From contig NZ_SHLD01000001.1 of assembly GCF_004217615.1 (NCBI RefSeq), positions 62,001-126,000 of the forward strand: 64,000 nucleotides of DNA, written 5' to 3'. This document shows, in pieces, positions 34,514 to 42,707 of this stretch. The position numbers were made by a program, and so were the translations under genes. The notes below the pieces were generated by a model. That model saw only the letters and a list, made by a program, of their open reading frames with translations. It made no database searches and was not told where the DNA came from. Origin of the DNA: Micromonospora kangleipakensis (GTDB lineage Bacteria; Actinomycetota; Actinomycetes; Mycobacteriales; Micromonosporaceae). The stretch's first letter is position 1. Each line of letters starts with the position of its first letter.

Positions 34514-34536
34514 CGTCGTCAGCGGGGCGGGCGGCC

Positions 34537-35283
34537 TCAGCGGCCGAGGACCGAGCCGCCGTTGACGCCGAGCACCTGGCCGGTCACGTAGCCCGCGGCC
34601 GGGCCGACCAGGTAGCGGACCGCCGCCGCGATGTCGTCGGGCTGGCCGGCGCGGCCGACCAGGGTGGCCGCCACCCGGGCGGCGTGCCCCTCCGGGGTCA
34701 TCCGGTCGCCGAAGAACTCGGTTTCCGCGACGTAGCCGGGGCTGACCACGTTGACCGTGATCTGCTCCCTGCCGAGCTGGGTGGCGAGGTCGTACGCCCA
34801 GCCGTGCAGCGCCGCCTTCGCCGCCGAGTACGCCCCGCCGCCGCCGCGCTGCGCGGCGATCGAGCTGAGCAGGACCACCCGGCCGCCGGGGCGGCGCAGG
34901 ACCGGCCGCAGCGCCTCGGTGAGCAGCACCGCGGTGAGCACGTTGGCGTCCAGGTTGGCCCGCCAGTGCGCCGCGGTCCCGGCCAGCGTGCCGGTGTCCC
35001 CACCGAGGTATCCCCCGGCGTTGTTCACCACCGCGTCCACGCCCCGCCCCCCGACCGCCTCGACCACCCGGTCAACCTGCCCCGGATCGGTCAGATCAGC
35101 GGCCACCGCCCGGACCGCGCCCGGCCGCCCACCCTCGGCCCCGATCCGCTCCGCAGCCGCGTCGAGCACCCCCGCCCGCCGCCCCACGATCAACACGTCG
35201 AACCCGTCGGCGACCAACCCCCGCGCCACGCCCGCCCCGATCCCGGTCCCACCCCCACTAACCACCGCCAACCGCTCCACCAC
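34537..35283 (-). CDS. short-chain dehydrogenase/reductase
   Basis: A 248-residue classical SDR: cofactor loop SGGGTGIG (9-16), NNAG (87-90), catalytic Ser140/141, Tyr152 and Lys156 in YSAAK, and the C-terminal GYVTGQVLGVNGG. It most resembles 3-oxoacyl-ACP reductase-like enzymes using NADP(H), but the substrate cannot be assigned. The start is the GTG at 35283. It lies downstream of the Liv operon on the same strand, separated by a long inverted repeat, so co-transcription is doubtful. Confidence 0.85.
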   Translation of the reverse strand: MVERLAVVSGGGTGIGAGVARGLVADGFDVLIVGRRAGVLDAAAERIGAEGGRPGAVRAVAADLTDPGQVDRVVEAVGGRGVDAVVNNAGGYLGGDTGTLAGTAAHWRANLDANVLTAVLLTEALRPVLRRPGGRVVLLSSIAAQRGGGGAYSAAKAALHGWAYDLATQLGREQITVNVVSPGYVAETEFFGDRMTPEGHAARVAATLVGRAGQPDDIAAAVRYLVGPAAGYVTGQVLGVNGGSVLGR

Positions 35284-35301
35284 TACCGCCTCCCCTGCGC
35301 T

Positions 35302-35378
35302 CAGACCCCGTCGATCATGAAGTTATCGCCGGCGACCACGGCGTGTCGCGACAATAACTTCATGATCAACGGGGTCTG
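35302..35378. repeat. 77-nt long inverted repeat with TGATCA-containing arms
   Basis: Two 27-nt arms (35302-35328, 35352-35378) pair with only two mismatches around a 23-nt loop; the key arm sequence is GATCATGAAGTTAT and its inverse. A poly-G/C stretch (35379-35425) follows on the livM side. It is AT-rich relative to its surroundings, lies between the SDR and livM genes, and shares the TGATCA-type arm with the repeat at 31434-31489. Confidence 0.8.
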
Positions 35379-35422
35379 GGGGGCCGGGGGGCCGGGGGGC
35401 GGGGGGGCCGGGGGGCGGGGGG

Positions 35423-36532
35423 TTAGGGGCGGCGGTGGAGGGTGGTCAGGAGGGGGTGGAGGCGGGTGCGGAGGCTGGTCAGGCCGCCGGGGAAGAAGTA
35501 GACGGCCAGGATGAAGACGGTGCCGAGGACGAAGAGGGGCTGGGAGAGGGGGTGGCTGAGGAACGCCGGGAGGTTGTTGACGGCGTCGCTGGTGCCGAAG
35601 GCGGTGAGGCGGTGGTCCAGGTACATGTAGAGGATGCCGCCGAGGACCGGTCCCCAGCGGGTGCCGGGACCGCCGAGCACCACCATGACCAGCAGCGACA
35701 GGGTCAGCTCGGAGGAGGTGATGTGCGGGGAGGCGCCGCCGACGATCAGGCAGTAGACCACCCCGCCGGCGCTCGCCAGCCCGCCGGCCAGGGTGAACGC
35801 AACCAGCTTGAACCGGTACGGGTCGAGGCCGAGCACCCCGATCCGCCGCTCGTCGTCGCGCAGCCCGGCCAGCACCCGGCCGGTCGGTGAGCCGCTCACC
35901 CGGTGCACCACGAAGACCACCAGCGCCAGGTACGCCAGCGCCAGCCAGTACAGGTTGACCGTGTTCGCCACCCCGACCAGGGCCGGGGGCAACCCGGAGA
36001 CGTCCAGCGGCAGCCCCTCCTCGCCGCCGGTCCAGCCGTAGAAGTCGCGGGCCACCAGGATCGCCCCGACCTGGGCGAAGGCCAGCGTCACCATGGCGAA
36101 GGCGATCCCGACGGTACGCAGCGCCACCGCCCCGAGCAGCGCGGCGAGGATCGTCCCCCCGGTGATCGCGAGCAGCGCGGCCTGCCACAGCGGCAGCCCG
36201 GCCCGGGTGACCAGGATGTCGGTGCCGTACACGCCGGCGGCGAAGTAGAGGGCGTGTCCGAAGGAGAGCATCCCGGTGCGGCCGAAGAGCAGGTCGTAGC
36301 CGGCGGCCAGACCGCCGAAGACCAGGCAGATGGCGAGCAGCTGCAGGGTGCCCGGCGAGTTCAGCGGGCCCTCGAAGATTCCCGGCAGGTTCGCCGTCGA
36401 GTACGGCACGATCGCCGCCACCACCAGGGCGACCAGCGGCAGGAACGGCCGCACCCCGTGCCAGCGGGAATGCCCGGGGGCCAGCTCGTCGGGCACCTGC
36501 GCCGGGGGCGCCTCGACCACGGAGTTGGTCAT
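35423..36532 (-). CDS. livM: branched-chain amino acid ABC transporter permease LivM
   Basis: This 369-residue membrane protein matches LivM: the phrase GYDLLFGRTGMLSFGHALYF is the family signature, and about ten hydrophobic segments are seen. The C-terminal permease motif around RVLAGLRDDERRIGVLGLDPYRFKLVAF contacts the ATPases. It forms the channel with LivH. Its ATG overlaps the livH stop (ATGA). The open frame beyond the stop toward 35301 is low-complexity and not part of the gene. Confidence 0.93.
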   Translation of the reverse strand: MTNSVVEAPPAQVPDELAPGHSRWHGVRPFLPLVALVVAAIVPYSTANLPGIFEGPLNSPGTLQLLAICLVFGGLAAGYDLLFGRTGMLSFGHALYFAAGVYGTDILVTRAGLPLWQAALLAITGGTILAALLGAVALRTVGIAFAMVTLAFAQVGAILVARDFYGWTGGEEGLPLDVSGLPPALVGVANTVNLYWLALAYLALVVFVVHRVSGSPTGRVLAGLRDDERRIGVLGLDPYRFKLVAFTLAGGLASAGGVVYCLIVGGASPHITSSELTLSLLVMVVLGGPGTRWGPVLGGILYMYLDHRLTAFGTSDAVNNLPAFLSHPLSQPLFVLGTVFILAVYFFPGGLTSLRTRLHPLLTTLHRRP

Positions 36533-37419
36533 GCGTGAGCCACCTTTCCGGCCAGGCCCTGCGGACGCAGCAGCAGCACCGCGGCGAGCAGCCCGACCAC
36601 GCAGAGGTCACCCAGGCCGGACGTACCGTAGTAGTTGACGAACTGTTGCAGCAGCCCCACCGCGACCGCCGCGTACGCGGACCCGACGACCGAGCCCATC
36701 CCGCCGATCACCACCACGATGAAGGCGAAGATCAGCAGCGAGCCGCCCTGCCCGGGCGACACGGTGCCGAAGTAGACCCCGCCGAGCGCGCCGGCCAGCG
36801 CGGCCGCCGCCCCGCCGAGCGCGAAGACCAGGGTGAACGCCTTGCGGACGTCGATGCCGAGTGCGGTCACCATCTCCCGGTTCTCCACGCCGGCCCGGAT
36901 CACCAGGCCGTACCGGGTCCAGCGGAGGAAGGCGAGCAGCCCGCCGAGGACCACCGCCGCGGCGACGATCAGCAGCAGCCCGGCGTTCGGCACGTTCGCG
37001 CCGAGGACGCCGGTCACGTCCCGGGTCCACGCGGGCCGCGGGAACGGGCGCGGGTCGGCGCCCCAGGTGGCCTGGAGCAGCGCCACCCCGGCCAGCGACA
37101 GTCCGACGGTGACCAGCACCTGCTCGATGGTGCGGGAGTAGAGCGGCCGGATCAGCACCAGCTCGACCAGCACCGCGACCAGCGCCCCGGCGAGCACGCC
37201 GAAGGCGACCGCCACCACGAACCCGAACCCGTCGGAGCCGGCGCCGGGCAGGTTGCCGGCCGCCCACCACGTCGCGTACGCCCCGACGCCGAGGAAGAGG
37301 CCGTGCGCGAAGTTGAGCACGTCGGCGAGGCCGAAAACGAGGGAGAGCCCGGAGGCGACCAGGAAGTAGAGCGCCGCCAGTCCCAGCCCGGTCAGCGTCA
37401 GCAGGACGACGTCGCTCAC
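36529..37419 (-). CDS. livH: branched-chain amino acid ABC transporter permease LivH
   Basis: A 296-residue permease with the LivH opening LTGLGLAALYFLVASGLSLVFGLADVLNFAHGLFLGVGAYA and the coupling segment NREMVTALGIDVRKAFTLVFALGG. About eight membrane helices are visible. The GTG at 37419 overlaps the livF stop (GTGA) and its own stop overlaps livM, so the three genes are translationally coupled. Confidence 0.93.
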   Translation of the reverse strand: MSDVVLLTLTGLGLAALYFLVASGLSLVFGLADVLNFAHGLFLGVGAYATWWAAGNLPGAGSDGFGFVVAVAFGVLAGALVAVLVELVLIRPLYSRTIEQVLVTVGLSLAGVALLQATWGADPRPFPRPAWTRDVTGVLGANVPNAGLLLIVAAAVVLGGLLAFLRWTRYGLVIRAGVENREMVTALGIDVRKAFTLVFALGGAAAALAGALGGVYFGTVSPGQGGSLLIFAFIVVVIGGMGSVVGSAYAAVAVGLLQQFVNYYGTSGLGDLCVVGLLAAVLLLRPQGLAGKVAHA

Positions 37420-38147
37420 GCGTGCACCTCCCCGGAGCCCACCCCGAGCAGCGACTTGGTCAGCGCTGTCTCCAGGAGCAGCTCCTGCGCGTTCCCGGTC
37501 CAGGCGACCTTGCCGGCGGAGAGCACCACCGCGTCCTTCGCCAGCCGGCGGACCACGGCCAGGTTCTGCTCGACCAGCAGCACCGGCACCGACTCCGCCA
37601 CCCGTTCCAGCACCTCGGCCACCTCGGTCACCACCTTCGGCGCCAACCCCTTGGTCGGCTCGTCGACCAGCAGCAGCCGGTTGTCGTTGAGCAGGACCCG
37701 GCCGATCGCGAGCATCTGCTGCTGCCCGCCGGAGAGGGAGCCGGCCCGTTGCCGTCCGCGCCGGTCCAGCTCCGGAAAGAGCGCGAAGACCTTGTCGTAC
37801 GCCGGGGTGGTGCCCCGCCGTTCGGCGAGCCGCAGGTTCTCCGCGACGGTGAGGCCGGCGAAGACGCAGCGGTCCTCGGGCACGTAGCCGAGCCCGCCGC
37901 GGACCAGCCGGTGGGTGGGGCGGGCGAGCAGGCTCTGCGCGCCCATCCGGATGGTGCCGCGGACCTCGCCGTTGCGGGGCGTCAGCCCGACGATCGCGCG
38001 CAGCGTGGTGGTCTTGCCGACCCCGTTGCGGCCGAGCAGCACGGTCACCCCGGTCGGCGCGACGGTGAACGACACCCCTTGGAGGATGTGCAGCCCGGCG
38101 ATCCGCACCGACAGGTCGTCGACCGCGAGGACGGGTTCCACACTCAT
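37416..38147 (-). CDS. livF: branched-chain amino acid ABC transporter ATPase LivF
   Basis: A 243-residue ATPase: Walker A GRNGVGKTT, Q-loop, signature LSGGQQQ and Walker B LLLVDEPTKGL, with YVPEDRCVFAGLTVAENL typical of LivF. It pairs with LivG to power import. The ATG at 38147 overlaps the livG stop by four bases (ATGA). Confidence 0.93.
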   Translation of the reverse strand: MSVEPVLAVDDLSVRIAGLHILQGVSFTVAPTGVTVLLGRNGVGKTTTLRAIVGLTPRNGEVRGTIRMGAQSLLARPTHRLVRGGLGYVPEDRCVFAGLTVAENLRLAERRGTTPAYDKVFALFPELDRRGRQRAGSLSGGQQQMLAIGRVLLNDNRLLLVDEPTKGLAPKVVTEVAEVLERVAESVPVLLVEQNLAVVRRLAKDAVVLSAGKVAWTGNAQELLLETALTKSLLGVGSGEVHA

Positions 38148-38887
38148 AGCGACTCCCCCAGGTAGGCCTCCTGGACGGTGGCGTTGGCCATCACCGTGTC
38201 CGGGGTGTCGCAGGCCAGCAGCGCGCCGTGGTGCATCACGGCGATCCGGTCGGCCAGCTCCAGGATCACGTCCATGTGGTGCTCCACCATCAGCACGGAC
38301 CGGCCACTGTCGCCGGTCAGCGACTTGATCACCTCGACCAGCTCGGGCACGTCCTCGGCGCTGACCCCGGCCATCGGCTCGTCCAGCAGCATCACCCGGG
38401 GCTCCCCGGCGAGCAGCAGGGCGATCTCCAGCTTGCGCTTCTCGCCGTGGGCCAGGGTGCCGGCGAGCGCCGTACCCCGGTGGTGGAGGCCGACCCGGTC
38501 GAGCGCCGCGTCGGCGGCGGCGGCGACCTCCCGGTCGGCCGCCGCCCGCCGCCACAGCTTCATCGAGCCACCCCGGTGCGCCTGTACGGCCAGCCGGACG
38601 TTCTCCCGCACGGTGAGCGAGCCGAAGACCGAGGACGCCTGGAAGGTACGCCCCAGGCCGAGCCGGGCCCGCCGGTGCGGCGGGAGGGCGGTGATGTCCT
38701 CGGAGTCCAGCAGGATCCGCCCCTCGGTGGGCCGGCGCAGGCCGGTGATCAGGTTGAACAGCGAGGTCTTGCCGGCGCCGTTCGGCCCGATCACGCCGAG
38801 GAACTCCCCGGGCGCGAGATCGAGGTACACGGAGTCGACGATGGCGACCTCGCCGATCCGCCAGGTCAGACCGCGGGTGGCGAGCAC
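38144..38887 (-). CDS. livG: branched-chain amino acid ABC transporter ATPase LivG
   Basis: This 247-residue ATPase has Walker A GPNGAGKTS, GLGRTFQ (a LivG hallmark), and Walker B LLDEPMAG followed by the VEHHMDVI switch. The ABC signature is LAHGEKRKLEIA, a usual LivG variant in place of LSGGQ. A GTG at 38887 lies 2 nt after the stop of the binding-protein gene and is the most likely start; no ATG is available nearby. Confidence 0.92.
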   Translation of the reverse strand: MLATRGLTWRIGEVAIVDSVYLDLAPGEFLGVIGPNGAGKTSLFNLITGLRRPTEGRILLDSEDITALPPHRRARLGLGRTFQASSVFGSLTVRENVRLAVQAHRGGSMKLWRRAAADREVAAAADAALDRVGLHHRGTALAGTLAHGEKRKLEIALLLAGEPRVMLLDEPMAGVSAEDVPELVEVIKSLTGDSGRSVLMVEHHMDVILELADRIAVMHHGALLACDTPDTVMANATVQEAYLGESL

Positions 38888-38889
38888 GT

Positions 38890-40095
38890 TCAGCCCTTCA
38901 TCTGGGTGACCGGCGGGGCGGTCTCGTCGCCGGTCAGGCTCTTCTGGGCGGCCGCGGTGAAGGTGGTGCCGCTGCCGGAGAGCTTGGCCTGGTACATCGG
39001 CTGGAGCAGCGCGTGGTCCTCGGCGCGGATGGTCATCGGGCCCTTGACCCCGTCGAACTGCCAGCCTTCGAGCGCCTTGATCATCTTGTCCACGTCGTCG
39101 CCGCCCTCGGTGACCGCGCGGACGACCATCTGCGCGGCGGCGAAGCCGTCCGGGTGGAACAGGTCGAGGGTCCCGCCGGGGATCTTCGCCTTGGCGGCCT
39201 TGGCGGCCTCGGTGTCGCTGGCCCCGTCGAAGTAGTGCGACAGGAAGGAGATCTTGCCGCCGGCCGCGCCGAAGGTGGGCCAGGAGGCGCGGATGTCCAG
39301 GCCGGTGACGACCGTGGTGGAGGAGAGCACGCCCTGCTGGTCGAGGGTCTGCCACATGGCGGGGGCGGTGGTGCCGGCCCAGGCGACGAAGAGCAGGTCC
39401 GGCTTGGCGGCCTTGATCTGGCTCGCGAACGGGGTGAACTCGGTCGCGCTGGCCGGGGCCCGGACGCTGCTGACGGTCGCGCCGGCGCCACCGATCACCT
39501 TCTTGACCGCGGCCTCGTTCGCGTCGCCGAACGCGCCGTCCTGGGCGAACACGACCACCTTCTTGCCGGTCGCGTCCCCGATGAACGACTTGGCGGTCAC
39601 CACGTCCTGGTAGGACTGCCGGCCGGACCGGAACGTGTACTTGTTCGCGCCGGTGACCGCGTCGGTGGCGGCCGGGCCGGAGATGAAGAGGACCTTGTTC
39701 TGCGCGGCGATCGGGGCGACCTGGAGGGCGACGCCGGAGGAGGTGGAACCGGCGATGATCTTCGAGCCCTTGCCGATCAGGTCCTTGGCCGCGGAGACCG
39801 CCTTGGCCGGGTCACCGGCGTCGTCGGCCTCGGTGAGCTCGATTTTCCGGTCACCGACCTTGCCGGTGCCCTTGGTGGCGTAGTCGAGGCCGGCCTTGAA
39901 CCCCTCGATGTACTGCTTTCCGTAGCTGGCCAGCGGCCCCGACTGGGAATACACCAGACCAACCTTGACCGGGGCGGCGCTGTCGCCGCCGCCGGAGGCG
40001 GTGTCCTGCGGGCTGCCACAGGCCGTGGCGGCAATCGCCGCCGCCATCATCGTGGCGGCGGAGAGGAACACCCGTCGCGTGTGCCGGACCGTCAT
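38890..40095 (-). CDS. ABC transporter substrate-binding lipoprotein (Leu/Ile/Val or amide type)
   Basis: The 401-residue protein has a signal peptide and lipobox (AATAC, with Cys near residue 26) and a periplasmic-binding fold of the Liv/AmiC class: VGLVYSQSGPLASYGKQYIEGFKAGL, AGSTSSGVALQVAPIAAQNKVLFISGPAATDAVTG (read in parts) and PDLLFVAWAGTTAPAMW. It is first in the livGFHM operon. GGAG lies upstream of the ATG at 40095. Relatives bind branched-chain amino acids, amides or urea, and the ligand is not fixed by sequence. Confidence 0.92.
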   Translation of the reverse strand: MTVRHTRRVFLSAATMMAAAIAATACGSPQDTASGGGDSAAPVKVGLVYSQSGPLASYGKQYIEGFKAGLDYATKGTGKVGDRKIELTEADDAGDPAKAVSAAKDLIGKGSKIIAGSTSSGVALQVAPIAAQNKVLFISGPAATDAVTGANKYTFRSGRQSYQDVVTAKSFIGDATGKKVVVFAQDGAFGDANEAAVKKVIGGAGATVSSVRAPASATEFTPFASQIKAAKPDLLFVAWAGTTAPAMWQTLDQQGVLSSTTVVTGLDIRASWPTFGAAGGKISFLSHYFDGASDTEAAKAAKAKIPGGTLDLFHPDGFAAAQMVVRAVTEGGDDVDKMIKALEGWQFDGVKGPMTIRAEDHALLQPMYQAKLSGSGTTFTAAAQKSLTGDETAPPVTQMKG

Positions 40096-40146
40096 TGCGA
40101 CTCCAGGTGAGGACAGGGGGAACTCATTTGTCGGCTCACGCTAGAA

Positions 40147-40156
40147 GTGACGTCAC
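40147..40156. promoter_or_regulatory. 10-bp palindrome upstream of the Liv operon
   Basis: GTGACGTCAC is a perfect palindrome 52 nt upstream of the binding-protein ATG, where an operator or promoter would lie. No regulator can be named, and such palindromes arise by chance. The rest of 40096-40327 shows no gene. Confidence 0.2.
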
Positions 40157-40327
40157 GCACGGGCTATGTGGCCGAAACACACAAGTAACCGTAGTGGGGT
40201 GGCCGGCCGTAACAACAGCCTGCCACCGCCGGTGATGACGCCCGTGGGTGATGGTCGTCGCCGCCACCACCCGCGACGGCGGTGTGTCGCACCCCGCCAC
40301 CGCAGAGCCGGAAAACCGGACCTTCGG

Positions 40328-40582
40328 CTACCGCTGCCGGCGAGGCCCACACTCGCCGTCGTGGTCGGCCGGCAACGGGCAGCGCCGGCCGCCGTCGAGC
40401 AACCGGTCGCAGTAGACCCGATGGCGTACGTGCTGGGCGTCCTCCTCGGAGACCGTCGTCTCGGCCCGGTCCACGTCGGAAAGGACGGCGAGCGCCCGGC
40501 AGATGCCCCGGGCGAAGCGTCGGGCCCCGTCGAGGTCGGTGGCGAGCACCGGTAGGTGGACGACGAACCGCTCCCGGCCCAT
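40328..40582 (-). CDS. small protein with a Cys/His cluster
   Basis: The 84-residue product, MGRERFVVHLPVLATD..., is unknown. Its end holds C58, C68, H74 and C78 (GGRRCPLPADHDGECG), spaced like a small zinc-binding knuckle. The first 55 residues are helical, acidic and basic in turn. Its ATG shares one base with the stop of the DivIVA-like gene (TGATG), so the two are made together and may interact. Confidence 0.65.
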   Translation of the reverse strand: MGRERFVVHLPVLATDLDGARRFARGICRALAVLSDVDRAETTVSEEDAQHVRHRVYCDRLLDGGRRCPLPADHDGECGPRRQR

Positions 40583-40884
40583 CAGCGCCTCCCCGGGGTG
40601 AACCTGGACTGCCAGCTTCGCAACGCCCGCTTGATCCGGACGTTCTCCTCCGCGGTACGGGCCAACTCGCGGCGGACGATCGCCAGGTCCCCGGCCACCC
40701 GGTAGAGGAAGGCGTGCACCTCGGTCGGGTCGAGACCGTGCCGCACGGTGCGGAAGTGCCGGTCGCGGATCTGCCCCACGCTCAGCGGCCGACAGGACTC
40801 CGACCGGTACCAGCCGCCGTTCTGCGGCCGACTCGACGCCGGCCGCCTCCGCGCCGACCGGAACAGGTTCAGCACGTTGCGCAT
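40582..40884 (-). CDS. small DivIVA-domain protein
   Basis: A 100-residue protein with one DivIVA-type N-terminal motif in its middle: VGQIRDRHFRTVRHGLDPTEVHAFLYRVAGDLAIV, then a short coiled coil (RRELARTAEENVRIKRAL). DivIVA/Wag31 proteins mark curved membrane and steer polar growth, but this one is far shorter, so it may act as an adaptor or modulator. The ATG at 40884 is used; upstream in-frame sequence is Arg-rich and not conserved-looking. It is divergent from the GntR gene at 41169. Confidence 0.7.
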   Translation of the reverse strand: MRNVLNLFRSARRRPASSRPQNGGWYRSESCRPLSVGQIRDRHFRTVRHGLDPTEVHAFLYRVAGDLAIVRRELARTAEENVRIKRALRSWQSRFTPGRR

Positions 40885-41024
40885 GACCACCTTCCTCCCG
40901 CAGTCGCGCTGGCAGGCGGCCCGGCCCGCGGAAAGGGGACGCGGACCGGACCGCCGGCCCCGCGACCGCAGCCAATATCGGCGATACGACCCCGGAGCCA
41001 ATCCGAGGTCCGACCCCGCGGTTT

Positions 41025-41163
41025 GCCGAACCAACCGGAGCCGGACATCAGCAACCTACACCAGTATATGGCGTTGGTCGACCCTCTACTTTCGACGCGT
41101 CGGCAACTTGTTGCAGTTACTTGAGTAAGTAAGGCAGGATCGGACTCGCCGAACCAACCGGAG
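41025..41163. promoter_or_regulatory. divergent control region with a 16-bp direct repeat and a TTACT palindrome
   Basis: GCCGAACCAACCGGAG occurs exactly at 41025-41040 and 41148-41163; the second copy supplies the CCGGAG ribosome site of the GntR gene. Between them, TTACTTGAGTAA (41117-41128) is a palindrome with two central mismatches, in an AT-rich stretch. These are good candidates for binding sites of the short GntR protein encoded directly downstream, controlling both directions. Confidence 0.5.
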
Positions 41164-41168
41164 TCCCG

Positions 41169-41399
41169 ATGCCCACAGCGACAGCGCCCTACAAAGTGAT
41201 CGCCAACGACTTCACCGCGAAGATCAAGAGTGGCGAGTTGAAGCCCGGCGACAAGCTGCCCACTACTCGGCAGATAGCCGACGAATATGGCGTAAGCATG
41301 AACACCGCCTATCGTGCGATGTCACTGCTGCACGACCGCGAGCTGATCACCGGACAACCGGGGCGGGGCACCTACGTCGCAGAGCGCTCGGAGCCTTAG
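41169..41399 (+). CDS. short GntR-family regulator (DNA-binding domain only)
   Basis: The 76-residue protein is a lone GntR winged helix: IANDFTAKIKSGELKPGDKLPTTRQIADEYGVS, NTAYRAMSLLHDRELITGQPGRGTYVAE. It has no effector domain, so it must act as a dimer without ligand control or with a partner. Codon use is less GC-extreme than in the neighbours (AAGATCAAGAGTGGCGAG). It is divergent from the DivIVA-like/Cys-His pair. Confidence 0.9.
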   Translation: MPTATAPYKVIANDFTAKIKSGELKPGDKLPTTRQIADEYGVSMNTAYRAMSLLHDRELITGQPGRGTYVAERSEP

Positions 41400-41591
41400 G
41401 CGTCCCGGCCACAATCCCCCGCGCGACGGCAGAGCCCTCGCGTGACAACCGGCCCACCACCCGTTGAAGCCCTCGACGCCTCGCCACCGGCGGGACCACG
41501 TCCGGTCGGCTCGGTGGACCCGGATGGAACCTCCGCGCTCCCCGATGTCTTCAGATAGGTGGGACATCGACAACGGGAGGTACGGGGACCG

Positions 41592-42707
41592 ATGACGGAA
41601 CGCATCCGATCGCTGCTGGACGCGGCGGTCGCCGACGCCCGGCCACGCGCCGCCGATCCGGTGCCGGAGGTGCTACGCCGGAGCCGGGCGGCCCGACGGC
41701 GGCACCTGGCCACCGCCGGCGCGGCCGGCGTGGTCGCCGTTGCCCTGCTCACCACCGGAGGCCTGGTCGCCGGCGGCGCTGGCACGACACCGGCCGGCAC
41801 CGACCCTTCCGCCGCAGCCGGCCCCACTCCGCCTGCCCTGCCGAGCATCGCGCCGACCAAGGGCGCGTACGAGCGGCCCAAGGTGGCGGCAACTGTGGTC
41901 GACGGAGCGGTCCGCATCCACGGACTGATCCTGCCCGTTCCCGACGGCTGGCAGGTGCTCAGCGACCCGCCTGAGCCGCTCAGCGACTGCCAGATCCCCG
42001 AGGGCTCCGTGCTGATCAACGTTGGCTACCGTCCGAGCGGCATGGACTGCCCGAAGGTTCCCGCACAGATCCACGTGCGGTGGTGGCAACCGCCCGTGGG
42101 GCGAATTGGCAGGCCGCGGCAGTTCCAGGAGGGCCTCAGCGAGGTCGTCCTGCCCGGGGGACAGCCGGCCTGGCTCACCGACAACGAGGTGAACAACGTC
42201 CGGGCGTCGCAGCGCCACGAGTGGTCCGTCGTTAGCGAGGTGCAGTTGCCTTGGGCCGGGGCGGACCTCGCCTGGGAGATGACGTCGAAGTCCGTGCCTG
42301 CCTTCGTCTCCTCGGTCACTTCCGATCCGGTGCCCGCGCGCCGGCTGGTCCTGCCCGAGACCGCGTCGAGCGCATACCTGGCAGTTAGGAGCCAGGATCA
42401 GATCCACTCGACCGACGCGTCTGCGGTCTCCCGGGTGTTGGACCGGCTGCGCGGGCTCGACCGGGTCGTGCGGGACGGCGAGCTGCCGTGCGCCTCGGCG
42501 CCGGAGCTGGTTCCGGGGTGGCGGCTGGCCGGAAAGGACATGGTCAGGTTGACTTTCAGCTACCCGTCCGGGCTGCCGCAGGCCGTCGTCGCGATCAGCA
42601 GCACCGACGACTGCGCCTTCGCCACCTCCTCGATGGGTGGCCGGGTCTGGCTTCCGCCGGGCTTCCTGGCCGAGCTCCGCGGCCTGCTCGCCCCCGGGGC
42701 ACGCTGA
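41592..42707 (+). CDS. membrane-anchored partner of a SigE-like sigma factor
   Basis: A 371-residue protein built like the 5657-6862 product: cytoplasmic ~35 residues ending in Arg-rich RRSRAARRRH, one membrane helix (about 40-60), a Pro/Ala linker and an exported domain of unknown fold with several cysteines (SDCQIPEGS, MDCPKVP, DDCAFATSS). It probably acts as the anti-sigma or sensor for the next gene, with which it shares one base (TGATG). Here the membrane gene comes first, the reverse of the earlier pair. Confidence 0.7.
   Translation: MTERIRSLLDAAVADARPRAADPVPEVLRRSRAARRRHLATAGAAGVVAVALLTTGGLVAGGAGTTPAGTDPSAAAGPTPPALPSIAPTKGAYERPKVAATVVDGAVRIHGLILPVPDGWQVLSDPPEPLSDCQIPEGSVLINVGYRPSGMDCPKVPAQIHVRWWQPPVGRIGRPRQFQEGLSEVVLPGGQPAWLTDNEVNNVRASQRHEWSVVSEVQLPWAGADLAWEMTSKSVPAFVSSVTSDPVPARRLVLPETASSAYLAVRSQDQIHSTDASAVSRVLDRLRGLDRVVRDGELPCASAPELVPGWRLAGKDMVRLTFSYPSGLPQAVVAISSTDDCAFATSSMGGRVWLPPGFLAELRGLLAPGAR

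Noticed and set aside
35379..35430. Poly-G/C run next to livM as a possible coding end or phase-variable tract
   Set aside because: It lies after the livM stop at 35423 and beside an inverted repeat; runs are broken by C and T, and no frame depends on them.
40164..40352. Short minus-strand frames upstream of the Liv operon
   Set aside because: Low-complexity translation with no start signal; the region better fits a promoter.
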